A stretch of DNA of 64,000 bases from Rhizobium chutanense. Its GTDB lineage: Bacteria > Pseudomonadota > Alphaproteobacteria > Rhizobiales > Rhizobiaceae. This document shows positions 13,757-22,631 of this stretch, one piece after another. The notes under the pieces were generated by a model that saw only the letters and a list, made by a program, of their open reading frames with translations, did no database searches and was not told the DNA's origin. How positions within the stretch are numbered: position 1 is the stretch's first letter; the number at the start of each line of letters is the position of its first letter. Made by a program: the position numbers and the translations under genes. The DNA is taken from the NCBI RefSeq assembly GCF_002531935.1, contig NZ_NWSV01000002.1, forward strand, positions 62,001-126,000, read 5' to 3'.

Positions 13757-16700
13757 CTATTGGGCCTGAACGCCCGGCAATTGGTCGAAGTTGAGTTGGC
13801 CCGGCTGTCCCTGCTCGCCGCGCCGCGCCGCCTCCGCCTCCGCGGCCGCTCTGGCTTGCGCTTCCGCCTTCGCCTTGGCTTCGGCCTCCGCCGCGGCCTT
13901 TTGTTCGGCCGCAGCCTGCGCCAATGCGCGCAGCCGCTCTTCCTCCGCCTGCCGTTGTCGCTCCATTTCGGCGGCCTTGACGCGCTCGGCGTCGTTGAAC
14001 CGGTAGAGCGCCGCCTCGCGGCGCAGCCGCTGCTTTTCGAGCACGATCGCTTGCAGCCGCTCGACACGCCGGCGCTCGCGCTCGAAGGCGCGCAGCGACA
14101 GATAGCTGGTGATATCGGTCACATCCATCGTCTTGCCGGGCGACGGCAGCATGCCGGAAAAATTCAGCCTGAGCGCCGGCTCGGCGCCGGAAAGCACCTC
14201 CGCGCCGGGATTGAGCCCGACGCCCAGCGTGGCGCTGATCCGTTCCTCCGGCAGCGCAATCTGCGCATCGGCAGTGATGCGGGCGAGATCGTTGGCGACC
14301 GTGACATTCTGCACGCGCAGTGTCCCGTCGGTGATATTGAAGGGGATGCCGAGCGGTGGCAGCTTCGCCTCGCCGTTGCTGAGCAGCGTCTCGACGATCG
14401 GGTGTACCTTGCCGGCATTGATCTGCTCCTGCATCGTATCGGTCGCGGCAAGCAGCGGCGGAAGGATGGCAAGGTTCAGCCCGCGTATGCTGGTATCGCC
14501 GAGCCTCAACTCACCCGAACCGTTGAGCGAGCCGGCGATTTCGCCGACCGTCTTGCCCGAAGCCTCCATCGAAAGCGACAGGCCGAACTTGCCGTTGGCG
14601 ATTGGCGCGCCGTCGCGCAGCCAGACGACACCGGAGAGATCGGAATCGGCAAGCGCGAGCTTCGTCTGCACGAAACCGGTGCCGTCGGCATTGGTGAACA
14701 GCAAATTGCCGGAGAGCTTTCCGCCGTCCCAATTGCCGGCCATGTCGTTGAGCTGCAACTCGTCGCCCTTATAGGCGACGTTGCTGGTAAAGTCGGACAC
14801 CGCCGTTTCCGGCAGGCCGGGCCAGAACTGCTTGGCAGTCAATTTCACGTTGACGTCGAGATCCTTGAAGACGGGCAGCCCGAGCGGCGCCGTCGTCAGC
14901 GCGCCATTGGCAGGATCGACGATCTGGCCGAACACCGCCTCTCCAAGCCAGCCGGCATCCGCCTTGGAGAGCGTCAGCGCACCGCTGGCGGTCGTCTTCG
15001 CAGCCTCCCGGTCGAAGCTCAGCGCGCCTGAAAACTCGTTGTCGGCGGCATGGCCCTTGAGGTCGGAAAAGACAATCTTGTCGCTATCGATGCCGGCATT
15101 GACCTGCAGACCGAACGGCAGCCCGGTTCCCGTCTGCGGCAGGGCGATCCCGTTCATGATCAGATAGGGGTCGATATCGGCGCTGTCGAGCGAAAGCGCG
15201 ATCTTGCCGTTCATGAAAGTCTCCGGCCGGACATCGACCTTGCCATTGGCGGTGAACGAGGTCCGGTCGGTCGCAAAGGTCAGCGCGGCATCGGCGGGGT
15301 CGTTGTCCGATGCCTTTACCTTCAGCGTCAGGCGGCCGTTGGCGCCGACATCGACCGGCAGCGGGTCGAGCCCGGCCTGCCCGAACAGGATGGATGGCAC
15401 GGCATTTTCGAGCGTCGCCTCGAGGCTCGTGGTCCCGTTGCCGGTCAGCGCCAGGAGATCGGACATGCGGTAGTCGAGATTGACGCGGCTGCCGTTCGAC
15501 ACGCCGGCGAGCGTCACCGTCAGTGCGTTGCCCTCGTCGCCGCCGAGCGTCAACGCGCCGCGCAGCGCCGTATTGCCGTACCAGCCGGCATTGCGCACCA
15601 GCCGGTCGAGCACCGGGTGATGCGGCAGGTGCTCACGCAGCATGGTGAAAAAGCCGCCGGGATCGGCCGATTTGAAGGTGATCTCACCCGCGCCCTTATA
15701 GTCGAGCAGCGAGCCTTCCGCCCTGCCCGTTGCCGTCAGTTCGGCGCCGGCGATATTCTTGATCGACAGCCGGTCGACGGCCAGCGCCCCGTCGGCGATG
15801 GTGAAGGTGGTCTCGACATTCTCGGCATCGACGCCGAAGGCCGTGAACTTGTCTGCCTTGAGCTGGGCGGCGATCTTGTGGTCGAGCACGTTGTCACCGG
15901 CATCCTGGCCGGTCATGAGACCGCTCAGCGCCTGCAGCGCGTCGAGATCGAGGGTGTCGCCGTTCAACGCCACAGACAAGGTCGGCGTCTGGCCGGAGAT
16001 TGCCTGCCGCTCCAGCCGGCCCTTCAGCGTCGCCGGTCCGATGGCGATCTCGAGATTTTCGAAACGCTGCAATTCGTGTGTCAGGCTGACGTTGGCGGAA
16101 AAGCCGGCCTGCCGCAATTGCCGGATGGCCGGATCGACCGAGCCGGCAAGCCAGGAGGCAAGTCCGGTCGGCTGGCTGGAGGCGACCACGATCTGGCCGT
16201 TGAACGAGGGGGCGCCCTGAAGCAGCAGCTTGCCCTTGCCTTCCACCTGCGTACGCCCCGGCAGCGTCCCGGTGGCGCTGTCGATCATCCAGCCGGTACC
16301 GGCCGGCTCCAGCTCCAGCTGCACGTCGCGCAGTGTCGTATCGCCGGCGACGATCGCCGGCAGCTTGACACTCGCTTTGCCCGGCACCTGCGGGATCGGC
16401 ACCTGCGCGATGACATCAATCAGCGAGCTCAGCCGCTGGCGTGCCGAAACCGCCGCATCGCGCGTCGTCTTGCCGGACGCGCCCTGATTGCCGATGCGAT
16501 TGACGTCGATCTGCTGGCCGTCGGCAGTCAACAGGAATTCCGGCGCATTGCCGGTATCGAGCGTCGCCTCGCCAGTTATGACGTAGGGATCGTCCGTCGG
16601 GCCGATCTCCATCCTGTATTCGGGAATGCGGATGCGTTCATTGGTGAGCTCGAAACGGCCCTTGACGCGCGGCGGCTGCTCGTTCTTGTTGGCGGACTTG

Positions 16701-17449
16701 GCCATGTTGCGGTTTTCGATCGCCGCCGAAAGCTGGCCCTGATAGTTCGGTTTGCTGTCGACGAGCTTCAGCTCTCCGTCGAGATCGATGCTGACGGGGT
16801 GCTTGTCCGGCGAAAGTTTCGTGCGCATGCGCAGCACGCCCTTTTCGTCCGGCTGACTGCTGGAAATCGAAAATTTGCCGTGGTCGCCGTCGAGCGCCGC
16901 ATCGCCCTCGATGCGCCAGGGGCCGGCCAGCGACTTGGCCGACATTTCCGCATTGAGGCCGGTGATGCGGCGCGAGCGGCCCAACTGATCGTCGATGAAC
17001 TCGACTTCGCCGCCATTGACATGCACGTTTTCGAGAACGACGGTTTTTGCCGGTATTTCCGCGCGGCTGCCGTGCGTCCAATCGAGCGTGCCGTCCTTGA
17101 GCAATCTCAGGCGCACCTTCGGATTGACGACCCGCATGTCGAAGATCAGCGCCTCACCCGACAGGAAGGGCGCGAGCTCCGCATCCATGGAAAACTGCTC
17201 GACCTTCACGATCGGCGTGCCGTCCGCTTCCTGGCCGACGCGCACGTCATGCAGCGTCACCGACGGAAACGGCAGCAGGCGTGCATCCACTGTGCCGTAG
17301 ACGGTGACTTTCTTGCCGATGATGCGGCTCGCCTGATCCTCAAAATTCTTGCGGAAATCCGTCCAGTCGATGAATAGCGGCGCAAGCAGCGCCATAAACA
17401 GCACTACGACGATCACTCCCCCCAGAAAGACGAGGAACCGGCCTACCAA
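13757..17449 (-). CDS. AsmA-family envelope protein, 1,230 residues
   Basis: An N-terminal membrane anchor (residues 4-28, RFLVFLGGVIVVVLFMALLAPLF) is followed by the AsmA start FIDWTDFRKNFEDQASRIIGKKVTVYG. Then come long repetitive beta-rich stretches typical of the AsmA/TamB superfamily, and a C-terminal AsmA_2-like region (GSGELRLGDTSIRGLNLA onward). Large AsmA-like proteins bridge inner and outer membrane and carry phospholipids. The last 110 residues are unusual: an Arg/Glu/Ala-rich segment (RERRRVERLQAIVLEKQRL; then ERLRALAQAAAEQKAAAEAE) that should form a long coiled coil. The gene stands alone, with palindromic repeats upstream. GC use matches its neighbours. Confidence 0.9.
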   Translation of the reverse strand: MVGRFLVFLGGVIVVVLFMALLAPLFIDWTDFRKNFEDQASRIIGKKVTVYGTVDARLLPFPSVTLHDVRVGQEADGTPIVKVEQFSMDAELAPFLSGEALIFDMRVVNPKVRLRLLKDGTLDWTHGSRAEIPAKTVVLENVHVNGGEVEFIDDQLGRSRRITGLNAEMSAKSLAGPWRIEGDAALDGDHGKFSISSSQPDEKGVLRMRTKLSPDKHPVSIDLDGELKLVDSKPNYQGQLSAAIENRNMAKSANKNEQPPRVKGRFELTNERIRIPEYRMEIGPTDDPYVITGEATLDTGNAPEFLLTADGQQIDVNRIGNQGASGKTTRDAAVSARQRLSSLIDVIAQVPIPQVPGKASVKLPAIVAGDTTLRDVQLELEPAGTGWMIDSATGTLPGRTQVEGKGKLLLQGAPSFNGQIVVASSQPTGLASWLAGSVDPAIRQLRQAGFSANVSLTHELQRFENLEIAIGPATLKGRLERQAISGQTPTLSVALNGDTLDLDALQALSGLMTGQDAGDNVLDHKIAAQLKADKFTAFGVDAENVETTFTIADGALAVDRLSIKNIAGAELTATGRAEGSLLDYKGAGEITFKSADPGGFFTMLREHLPHHPVLDRLVRNAGWYGNTALRGALTLGGDEGNALTVTLAGVSNGSRVNLDYRMSDLLALTGNGTTSLEATLENAVPSILFGQAGLDPLPVDVGANGRLTLKVKASDNDPADAALTFATDRTSFTANGKVDVRPETFMNGKIALSLDSADIDPYLIMNGIALPQTGTGLPFGLQVNAGIDSDKIVFSDLKGHAADNEFSGALSFDREAAKTTASGALTLSKADAGWLGEAVFGQIVDPANGALTTAPLGLPVFKDLDVNVKLTAKQFWPGLPETAVSDFTSNVAYKGDELQLNDMAGNWDGGKLSGNLLFTNADGTGFVQTKLALADSDLSGVVWLRDGAPIANGKFGLSLSMEASGKTVGEIAGSLNGSGELRLGDTSIRGLNLAILPPLLAATDTMQEQINAGKVHPIVETLLSNGEAKLPPLGIPFNITDGTLRVQNVTVANDLARITADAQIALPEERISATLGVGLNPGAEVLSGAEPALRLNFSGMLPSPGKTMDVTDITSYLSLRAFERERRRVERLQAIVLEKQRLRREAALYRFNDAERVKAAEMERQRQAEEERLRALAQAAAEQKAAAEAEAKAKAEAQARAAAEAEAARRGEQGQPGQLNFDQLPGVQAQ

Positions 17450-17486
17450 TGCAAGGAGTCTCCATTCGGGATTGTGTTGCCGACTC

Positions 17487-17538
17487 TAGAGCATGATGCC
17501 GAAAAGTGTGCGCGATTTTCGGACGACATCATGCTCTA
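17487..17538. repeat. Palindromic intergenic repeat 1
   Basis: TAGAGCATGATG (17487-17498) pairs perfectly with CATCATGCTCTA (17527-17538). Further in, CCGAAAA (17499-17505) pairs with TTTTCGG (17516-17522), leaving an ACGA bulge. From general knowledge, a palindrome of this type (GAGCATGATGCCGAAAA) recurs many times in Rhizobium genomes between genes; only this copy is in the window. It lies upstream of the AsmA gene. Confidence 0.85.
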
Positions 17539-17550
17539 ACTCTTTAATTG

Positions 17551-17601
17551 AGAACAGGATTCGGACTTATGCCCGATCGGCCTAAATCCAAATCCTGTTC
17601 T
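17551..17601. repeat. Palindromic intergenic repeat 2
   Basis: AGAACAGGATT (17551-17561) is the exact reverse complement of AATCCTGTTCT (17591-17601), with 29 bases between that contain partly paired GGACTTA/TAAATCC. It lies 12 bases after the first palindrome and just downstream of the FAD-linked oxidase gene, so the two together could act as a transcription barrier between the two genes. Confidence 0.8.
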
Positions 17602-17654
17602 AGCGCTATTCATGCCGGGAGCAAGGCCCAAGTTCATGAGAATATTCCGCGCTT

Positions 17655-19067
17655 TCAGCCATGGTGGAAAATCTTGCCGGGATTGAAGATATCGTCCGGA
17701 TCGAGCGCCTGTTTCACCTGTCGCATCAGATCCACGGCGCCTCCGAGCTCCTGTTCCAGAAACGCCATCTTGCCTTGCCCGATCCCGTGTTCGCCGGTGC
17801 ATGTCCCGTCCATGTCGAGCGCCCGCCGGTTGAGCCGCTGCACGAAGCTCTCGGCCATGGCGATGTCTTCCGCGCTTTTGTCGTCGAACAACAGCAGCAC
17901 ATGGAAGTTCCCGTCGCCGGCATGGCCGACGATCGGTCCCAGCAGCCCGTGCGCCTCGATATCCGCCTGCGTTTGCGAAACGCAATCGGCAAGCCTCGAG
18001 ATCGGAACACACACATCGGTCGAAAGTGCGGCAAGCCCGGGCGCCAGCGCCCTTGCGGCCCAATAGGCATCGTGGCGCGCCTTCCAGAGCCTCGTCCGCT
18101 CCTCGGCGTTGGCGGTCCAGAGGAATTCGCCGCCGCCGCACTCCGCGGCGATCTCGCCAAAGGTTGCCGATTGCAGCGGCACCGTCTCGTCGGTGCCGTG
18201 GAATTCGAGAAAGAGCGTTGGGCTTTCGGCGTAGGAAAGTTTGGAATAGGCATTGCAGGCCCGCATCTGCACCGTATCGAGCAGTTCGATGCGCGCCACC
18301 GGAATGCCCATCTGGATCGTCATGATGACGGCATCGCAAGCGGCCTTGATGCTCGGAAAGGCGCAGGCCCCGCCGGCGATCTTCTGCGGGATCGCTTGCA
18401 GGCGCAGCGTCACTGAGGTCAGAATGCCAAGCGTGCCCTCGGCGCCGACGAAGAGCCGCGTCAGATCGTAACCGGCCGAGGATTTGCGGGCACGCCGGGC
18501 GGTGCGGATCTCCTCGCCATTGGCGGTGACGGCGGTAACGGCAAGCACATTGTCCTTCATTGTCCCATAGCGCACGGCATTGGTGCCGGAAGCCCGCGTC
18601 GAGGCCATGCCGCCGATCGAAGCATTGGCACCGGGATCGATCGGGAAGAACAGGCCGGTATCGCGCAGATGGATGTTCAGCGCCTCGCGCGTCACACCCG
18701 GCTCGACGGTGCAGTCGAGATCCTCCGGATTGACCTCGAGCACCCGGTTCATGCGGCTGAAATCGATCGAAATACCGCCATTGGCGGCATTGACCTGGCC
18801 CTCCAGCGAGGTGCCGACACCGAAGCCGATCACCGGCACCTTGTGGGCGGCACAGACCTTGACCGCCGCCTTCACGTCCTCGGCACTCTCGGCAAACAGC
18901 ACGCCGTCCGGCAACTGCGGCGGGATGTAAGTGGTCGTGTGGGCATGCTGTTCACGGAAGGATTGACCGGTCTGGAAGCGTTCGCCGAAGCTCTGCTTGA
19001 GAATGCCGAGCACGGCTGATATCCCCGCCTCGTTGCGTATGCCGGCCTTCGCGTCCTTGAGCGCCAT
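17655..19067 (-). CDS. FAD-linked oxidase (D-lactate/glycolate dehydrogenase family)
   Basis: A 470-residue flavoprotein of the GlcD/Dld family. The N-terminal FAD-binding domain has VPVIGFGVGTSLEGQ, TVEPGVTREALN and FPIDPGANASIGGMASTRASGTNAVRYG. The C-terminal FAD-oxidase domain has IGPIVGHAGDGNFHV-type metal-site residues and TCTGEHGIGQGK. The family oxidises D-2-hydroxy acids; which one cannot be told from sequence, but D-lactate to pyruvate fits the PGANASIGGMASTRASGTNAVRYG style. I chose 19067 (MALKDAKAG), preceded by GGGAGATCAAAGGG, over the Met at 19127. Single gene, with no glycolate-oxidase subunits nearby. Confidence 0.9.
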   Translation of the reverse strand: MALKDAKAGIRNEAGISAVLGILKQSFGERFQTGQSFREQHAHTTTYIPPQLPDGVLFAESAEDVKAAVKVCAAHKVPVIGFGVGTSLEGQVNAANGGISIDFSRMNRVLEVNPEDLDCTVEPGVTREALNIHLRDTGLFFPIDPGANASIGGMASTRASGTNAVRYGTMKDNVLAVTAVTANGEEIRTARRARKSSAGYDLTRLFVGAEGTLGILTSVTLRLQAIPQKIAGGACAFPSIKAACDAVIMTIQMGIPVARIELLDTVQMRACNAYSKLSYAESPTLFLEFHGTDETVPLQSATFGEIAAECGGGEFLWTANAEERTRLWKARHDAYWAARALAPGLAALSTDVCVPISRLADCVSQTQADIEAHGLLGPIVGHAGDGNFHVLLLFDDKSAEDIAMAESFVQRLNRRALDMDGTCTGEHGIGQGKMAFLEQELGGAVDLMRQVKQALDPDDIFNPGKIFHHG

Positions 19068-19196
19068 CCCTTTGATCTCCCTGCCATTCCGCAGAAACCA
19101 TATCGTGTTTCGCTGGGTATGCGGCAAGTCAAAGCGGCTGTCCAGTTAAGAATGGGGAAGATTTCATTCCCCTTTTGTTATACGCCAGTGCGTCGT

Positions 19197-20231
19197 CTAG
19201 ACGATCGGTGGATTGAGCCGCGCAAAACCTTCCTGCCGCCGATAGGGGAAATAGGGATAGGGAGCCGTCACGGCGCTGACGGCGTCGAGCCTTTCGATCT
19301 CATCCTTCGACAGGCTCCAGCCGACTGCGCCGAGGTTCTGCCTGAGTTGCTCCTCGTTGCGGGCACCGATGATGACGCTCGATACGGTCGGCCGGCCGAG
19401 CAGCCAGTTGATGGCGATCTGCGGCACCGTCTTTCCGGTCTCGGTGGCAATGGCATCGAGGACCTCGACAATGTCGAACAGTTTCTCGTCGTCGACGGGC
19501 GGGCCGTATTGCGCAGTCTCATGCAGCCGGCTTGCCTGAGGCAGCGGCTGGCCGCGGCGGATCTTGCCGGTCAACCGCCCCCAGGCGAGCGGGCTCCACA
19601 CCAGGGCTCCGACACCCTGATCGGCGCCGAGCGGCATCAGCTCCCACTCATAATCGCGTCCCGCCAGCGAATAATAGACCTGATGGGCGACGTAACGCGG
19701 ATGGCCATCACGTTCAGCGGCCGCGAGTGACTTCATCAGTTCCCAGCCGGAGAAATTGGAAACCCCAACATACCGGATCTTGCCTGACGCCACGAGACCG
19801 TCGAGCGTCGATAGCACTTCCTCGACCGGCGTCGAGGCATCGAAAGCATGGAGTTGCAGCAGGTCGATATAATCGGTGTCGAGCCGGCGCAGCGCATCCT
19901 CCGTTGCCCGGATCAGCCGCGCCCGCGACGTGCCCCAGTCCTGCGGCCCCTCACCCATCGGCAGCGCCGTCTTCGTCGAGATCAGCACGGCATCACGCCG
20001 CCCACGGATCGCCTGACCGAGCACCTCTTCGGAAGCGCCGGCGGAATAGACGTCGGCCGTGTCGAAGAGATTGACGCCGGCCTCGAGGCAGATGTCGACG
20101 AGCCGCCGCGCCTCTTGCGCATCCGTCGTGCCCCAGGCGCCGAATAGCGGGCCGCTGCCGCCAAACGTGCCGGCCCCGAAGCTCAGCACCGGCACCCTCA
20201 GGCCCGATGCGCCAAGATTTCTGTATTCCAT
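19197..20231 (-). CDS. Aldo/keto reductase
   Basis: A 344-residue TIM-barrel oxidoreductase. The catalytic tetrad is visible as Asp and Tyr in LFDTADVYSAGASEEVLG, Lys in LISTKTALP and His in LLQLHAFD. The NADPH-binding end is SSVIIGARNEEQLRQN. Members reduce aldehydes and ketones; the substrate is unknown. It lies opposite a LysR-type regulator with 90 bases between, containing an inverted repeat, so it is probably under that regulator's control. Confidence 0.9.
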   Translation of the reverse strand: MEYRNLGASGLRVPVLSFGAGTFGGSGPLFGAWGTTDAQEARRLVDICLEAGVNLFDTADVYSAGASEEVLGQAIRGRRDAVLISTKTALPMGEGPQDWGTSRARLIRATEDALRRLDTDYIDLLQLHAFDASTPVEEVLSTLDGLVASGKIRYVGVSNFSGWELMKSLAAAERDGHPRYVAHQVYYSLAGRDYEWELMPLGADQGVGALVWSPLAWGRLTGKIRRGQPLPQASRLHETAQYGPPVDDEKLFDIVEVLDAIATETGKTVPQIAINWLLGRPTVSSVIIGARNEEQLRQNLGAVGWSLSKDEIERLDAVSAVTAPYPYFPYRRQEGFARLNPPIV

Positions 20232-20273
20232 GATTCAATCTCCTGTTTTTTAAGAGATAGATCCGATCGGATT

Positions 20274-20304
20274 GATGATATAGATTGCCTTAAAGCATAT
20301 CATC
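20274..20304. promoter_or_regulatory. Inverted repeat between the aldo/keto reductase and LysR genes
   Basis: GATGATAT (20274-20281) and its exact reverse complement ATATCATC (20297-20304) flank 15 bases. This suits a LysR-type recognition site (T-N11-A class, dyad symmetric) controlling both divergent genes. It is centred about 33 bases before the LysR start codon. LysR binding is inferred. Confidence 0.5.
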
Positions 20305-20321
20305 TATGATTTGAATTCATC

Positions 20322-21224
20322 ATGAGCCGTCAGGACATCAATCGATCGGGCGAAATGGAAGTTTTCGTCAGCGTCGTCGAGCGTGGTGGTTTTTCCGCTG
20401 CCGCGCAAGTGAAGCGCATGACGCCTTCAGCCGTCAGCAAGCTCGTCGCCCGGCTGGAGGCGCGTCTCGGCGCCCGCCTCGTCAACCGCTCAACCCGCAA
20501 GCTGCAACTGACGCCGGAGGGCTGCGCCTTCTACGAGCGCAGCATCGCGATCCTTGCCGATATCGCCGAGGCCGAACGTCAGGCTTCGTCAGGCGAACAG
20601 GCCTCGGGCCGCATCCGCATCAACACCAGTGGCTCCTTCGGCAATCATGTGCTGGCGCCGCTCCTGCCCGCCTTCATGGCGCTTCATCCCGCCGTGACGC
20701 TCGATGTTGCCCACACCGACAGGGTCGTCGACCTGATGGAGGAGCGCGCCGACGTCGCGATCCGCACAGGCCCCTTGAAGAACTCCAGTCTCATCGCCCG
20801 CAAGCTCGGCGCCACCCGCAAGCTCATCGTCGCCTCCCCCGATTATCTCAAGCGTCACGGCGAGCCGTGCACGATCGCCGATCTCCGCCGCCACTGCCGC
20901 ATCGGCTTTTCCTACGCCCGCGCCGTCGAGGGCTGGCCGCTGCGCGAGGGCGGCGAGATGGTGACGGTGCCGATCACGCCGGGCGTGCAGGTCGGAGACG
21001 GCGAAGCCATGCGCCATCTCGCGATTGCCGGCGCCGGTCTCGCTCGCCTTGCCGCCTTCACCGTGCGCGCCGATCTCGAAGCCGGCCGGCTGATACGGGT
21101 GCTGGAAGCGGCCAATCCTGGCGACACGGAAGAATTCTACGCTCTCTATATGGGCCAGGGCGGACCACTGCCGGCGCGCGTGCGCGCCCTGCTCGATTTC
21201 CTCGTCAGCCATGTGCGTCTCTGA
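20322..21224 (+). CDS. LysR-family transcriptional regulator
   Basis: A 300-residue protein. Residues 5-65 form the winged helix (MEVFVSVVERGGFSAAAQVKRMTPSAVSKLVARLEARLGARLVNRSTRKLQLTPEG pattern). The remainder is the periplasmic-binding-protein-like effector domain (SGRIRINTSGSFGNHVLAPLLPAF). The PSAVSKLVARLEARLG recognition helix and the effector start resemble the large group that controls divergent oxidoreductases. The probable target is the divergent aldo/keto reductase. It may be co-transcribed with the downstream AbrB-family gene, 225 bases further. Confidence 0.93.
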   Translation: MSRQDINRSGEMEVFVSVVERGGFSAAAQVKRMTPSAVSKLVARLEARLGARLVNRSTRKLQLTPEGCAFYERSIAILADIAEAERQASSGEQASGRIRINTSGSFGNHVLAPLLPAFMALHPAVTLDVAHTDRVVDLMEERADVAIRTGPLKNSSLIARKLGATRKLIVASPDYLKRHGEPCTIADLRRHCRIGFSYARAVEGWPLREGGEMVTVPITPGVQVGDGEAMRHLAIAGAGLARLAAFTVRADLEAGRLIRVLEAANPGDTEEFYALYMGQGGPLPARVRALLDFLVSHVRL

Positions 21225-21449
21225 TGAGATAACAAGGACTTGCGGCGGCGGCTTGAATCAAAATCGCATGACAGATCGCCGGGAAGCCAGATTTCGCACC
21301 AGATTTCGCAATTGACCGCGCTCGCGGCAGCCGCCTATACCGAGGCCGCGCCGACCGGCCCTTCAGCCGGCCTCTCTTCGTCATGCCGGAGCTTCCTCCC
21401 AATCTTCAGCCTGAGGGCTTGGCACCGGCCGGGAAAGATACGGGGATTC

Positions 21450-22544
21450 ATGTCACTCAGCCATGCACGCCGCCTGCTGCGGGATGCCGGCCTGCCGAAA
21501 TGGGCGTTACTACTCGCGCTGTCCACCGCCTTCACCGTCTTTCTCGAACTCTTCGCCCTGCCCGCCTCGCTGCTGATCGGACCGATGGTCTCCGCCATCG
21601 TGCTGGCGCTGACCGTCGGCAAGGGAAAGCTTCGCATACCGCTTCAGCCGCTGCAGTTCGGCCAGGTCCTCGTCGGCCTGATGATGGCGCGCACCATCAC
21701 CCCTGATATTCTCGGCGCCATGGCGAAGGACGCGCCGCTCTTCCTGCTGTTCGTCTTCTCGGTTATCGCCATCGCCACCGGCCTCGGCTGGCTTCTGACA
21801 CGCTGGCAGGTCCTGCCGGGAACGACCGCCGTCTGGGGTTCTTCGCCGGGTGCGGCCTCGGCCATGGTCATCATGTCGGAAGCCTATGGCGCCGATGCCC
21901 GTCTCGTCGCCTTCATGCAATATCTCAGGGTCGTCTTCGTCGCCGTCGGCGCTTCGGTGATCTCACGCCTTTGGGTGGCCGCAGACGGTACCCAGCCGCC
22001 GCCGCTCGTCCTCTTTCCCCCAGTCGACTGGCCAGCCTTTGCGGCGACGATCGCCTTCGCCGGCTTTTGCGCCTATGGCGTGCGCCGCCTGCGCATCCAG
22101 GGCGGCATGATCATCGTGCCGCTCTTCCTCGGCGCCTTCCTGCAGGGCATCGGCCTCCTGAAGATCGAGCTGCCGATGTGGCTGCTCGCCATCGCCTATG
22201 CGCTGGTCGGCTGGAGCATCGGCCTGCGTTTCACCCGCTCGATCATCACCCACGTCGCGCGCGCCCTGCCGAGGGTGGCAGCCTGCATCGTGCTGCTGAT
22301 GGCGCTTTGCGGCTGCATGGCAGCGGCACTTCACCATTTCGCCGGCATCGATCCGCTGACGGCCTATCTCGCCACCAGCCCCGGCGGCGCCGATTCCGTC
22401 GCCATCATCGCCGCGTCAAGCGATGTCGACGTGCCCTTCGTGATGGCGATGCAGACCGGCCGTTTCCTGGTCATCCTGCTGATCGGGCCGGCGCTCGCCC
22501 GCTTCATCGCCCGCCGGTCCGGCCTTGCGGAAAATCCCGCCTAA
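21450..22544 (+). CDS. AbrB-family inner-membrane protein
   Basis: A 364-residue polytopic membrane protein with about ten hydrophobic helices. The sequence shows the internally repeated AbrB pattern: GPMVSAIVLALTVG and GQVLVGLMMARTITPDIL in the first half, and WGSSPGAASAMVIMSEAYGADARLVAFMQYLRV in the middle. The last is mirrored late by YLATSPGGADSVAIIAASSDVDVPFVMAMQTGRF. The family is annotated as an ammonia monooxygenase-like or AbrB transporter, but its substrate is not known. The start at 21450 is preceded by CGGGG; the frame extends upstream to 21240 without homology. Confidence 0.85.
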   Translation: MSLSHARRLLRDAGLPKWALLLALSTAFTVFLELFALPASLLIGPMVSAIVLALTVGKGKLRIPLQPLQFGQVLVGLMMARTITPDILGAMAKDAPLFLLFVFSVIAIATGLGWLLTRWQVLPGTTAVWGSSPGAASAMVIMSEAYGADARLVAFMQYLRVVFVAVGASVISRLWVAADGTQPPPLVLFPPVDWPAFAATIAFAGFCAYGVRRLRIQGGMIIVPLFLGAFLQGIGLLKIELPMWLLAIAYALVGWSIGLRFTRSIITHVARALPRVAACIVLLMALCGCMAAALHHFAGIDPLTAYLATSPGGADSVAIIAASSDVDVPFVMAMQTGRFLVILLIGPALARFIARRSGLAENPA

Positions 22545-22631
22545 GTCCGGAAATCGTCAGCGCACCTGGCCCACTAGCCTCACGCCCGGTTATTCCCTAA
22601 ATTGCTTCAATGAACTTCACTGTGCTGAAAA

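Noticed and set aside
15050..17377. Long antisense open frame (775 residues) within the AsmA gene
   Set aside because: It lies opposite a clear AsmA coding sequence in GC-rich DNA, where the complementary frame is often open. Its product is rich in Arg, Gln and His with no domain.
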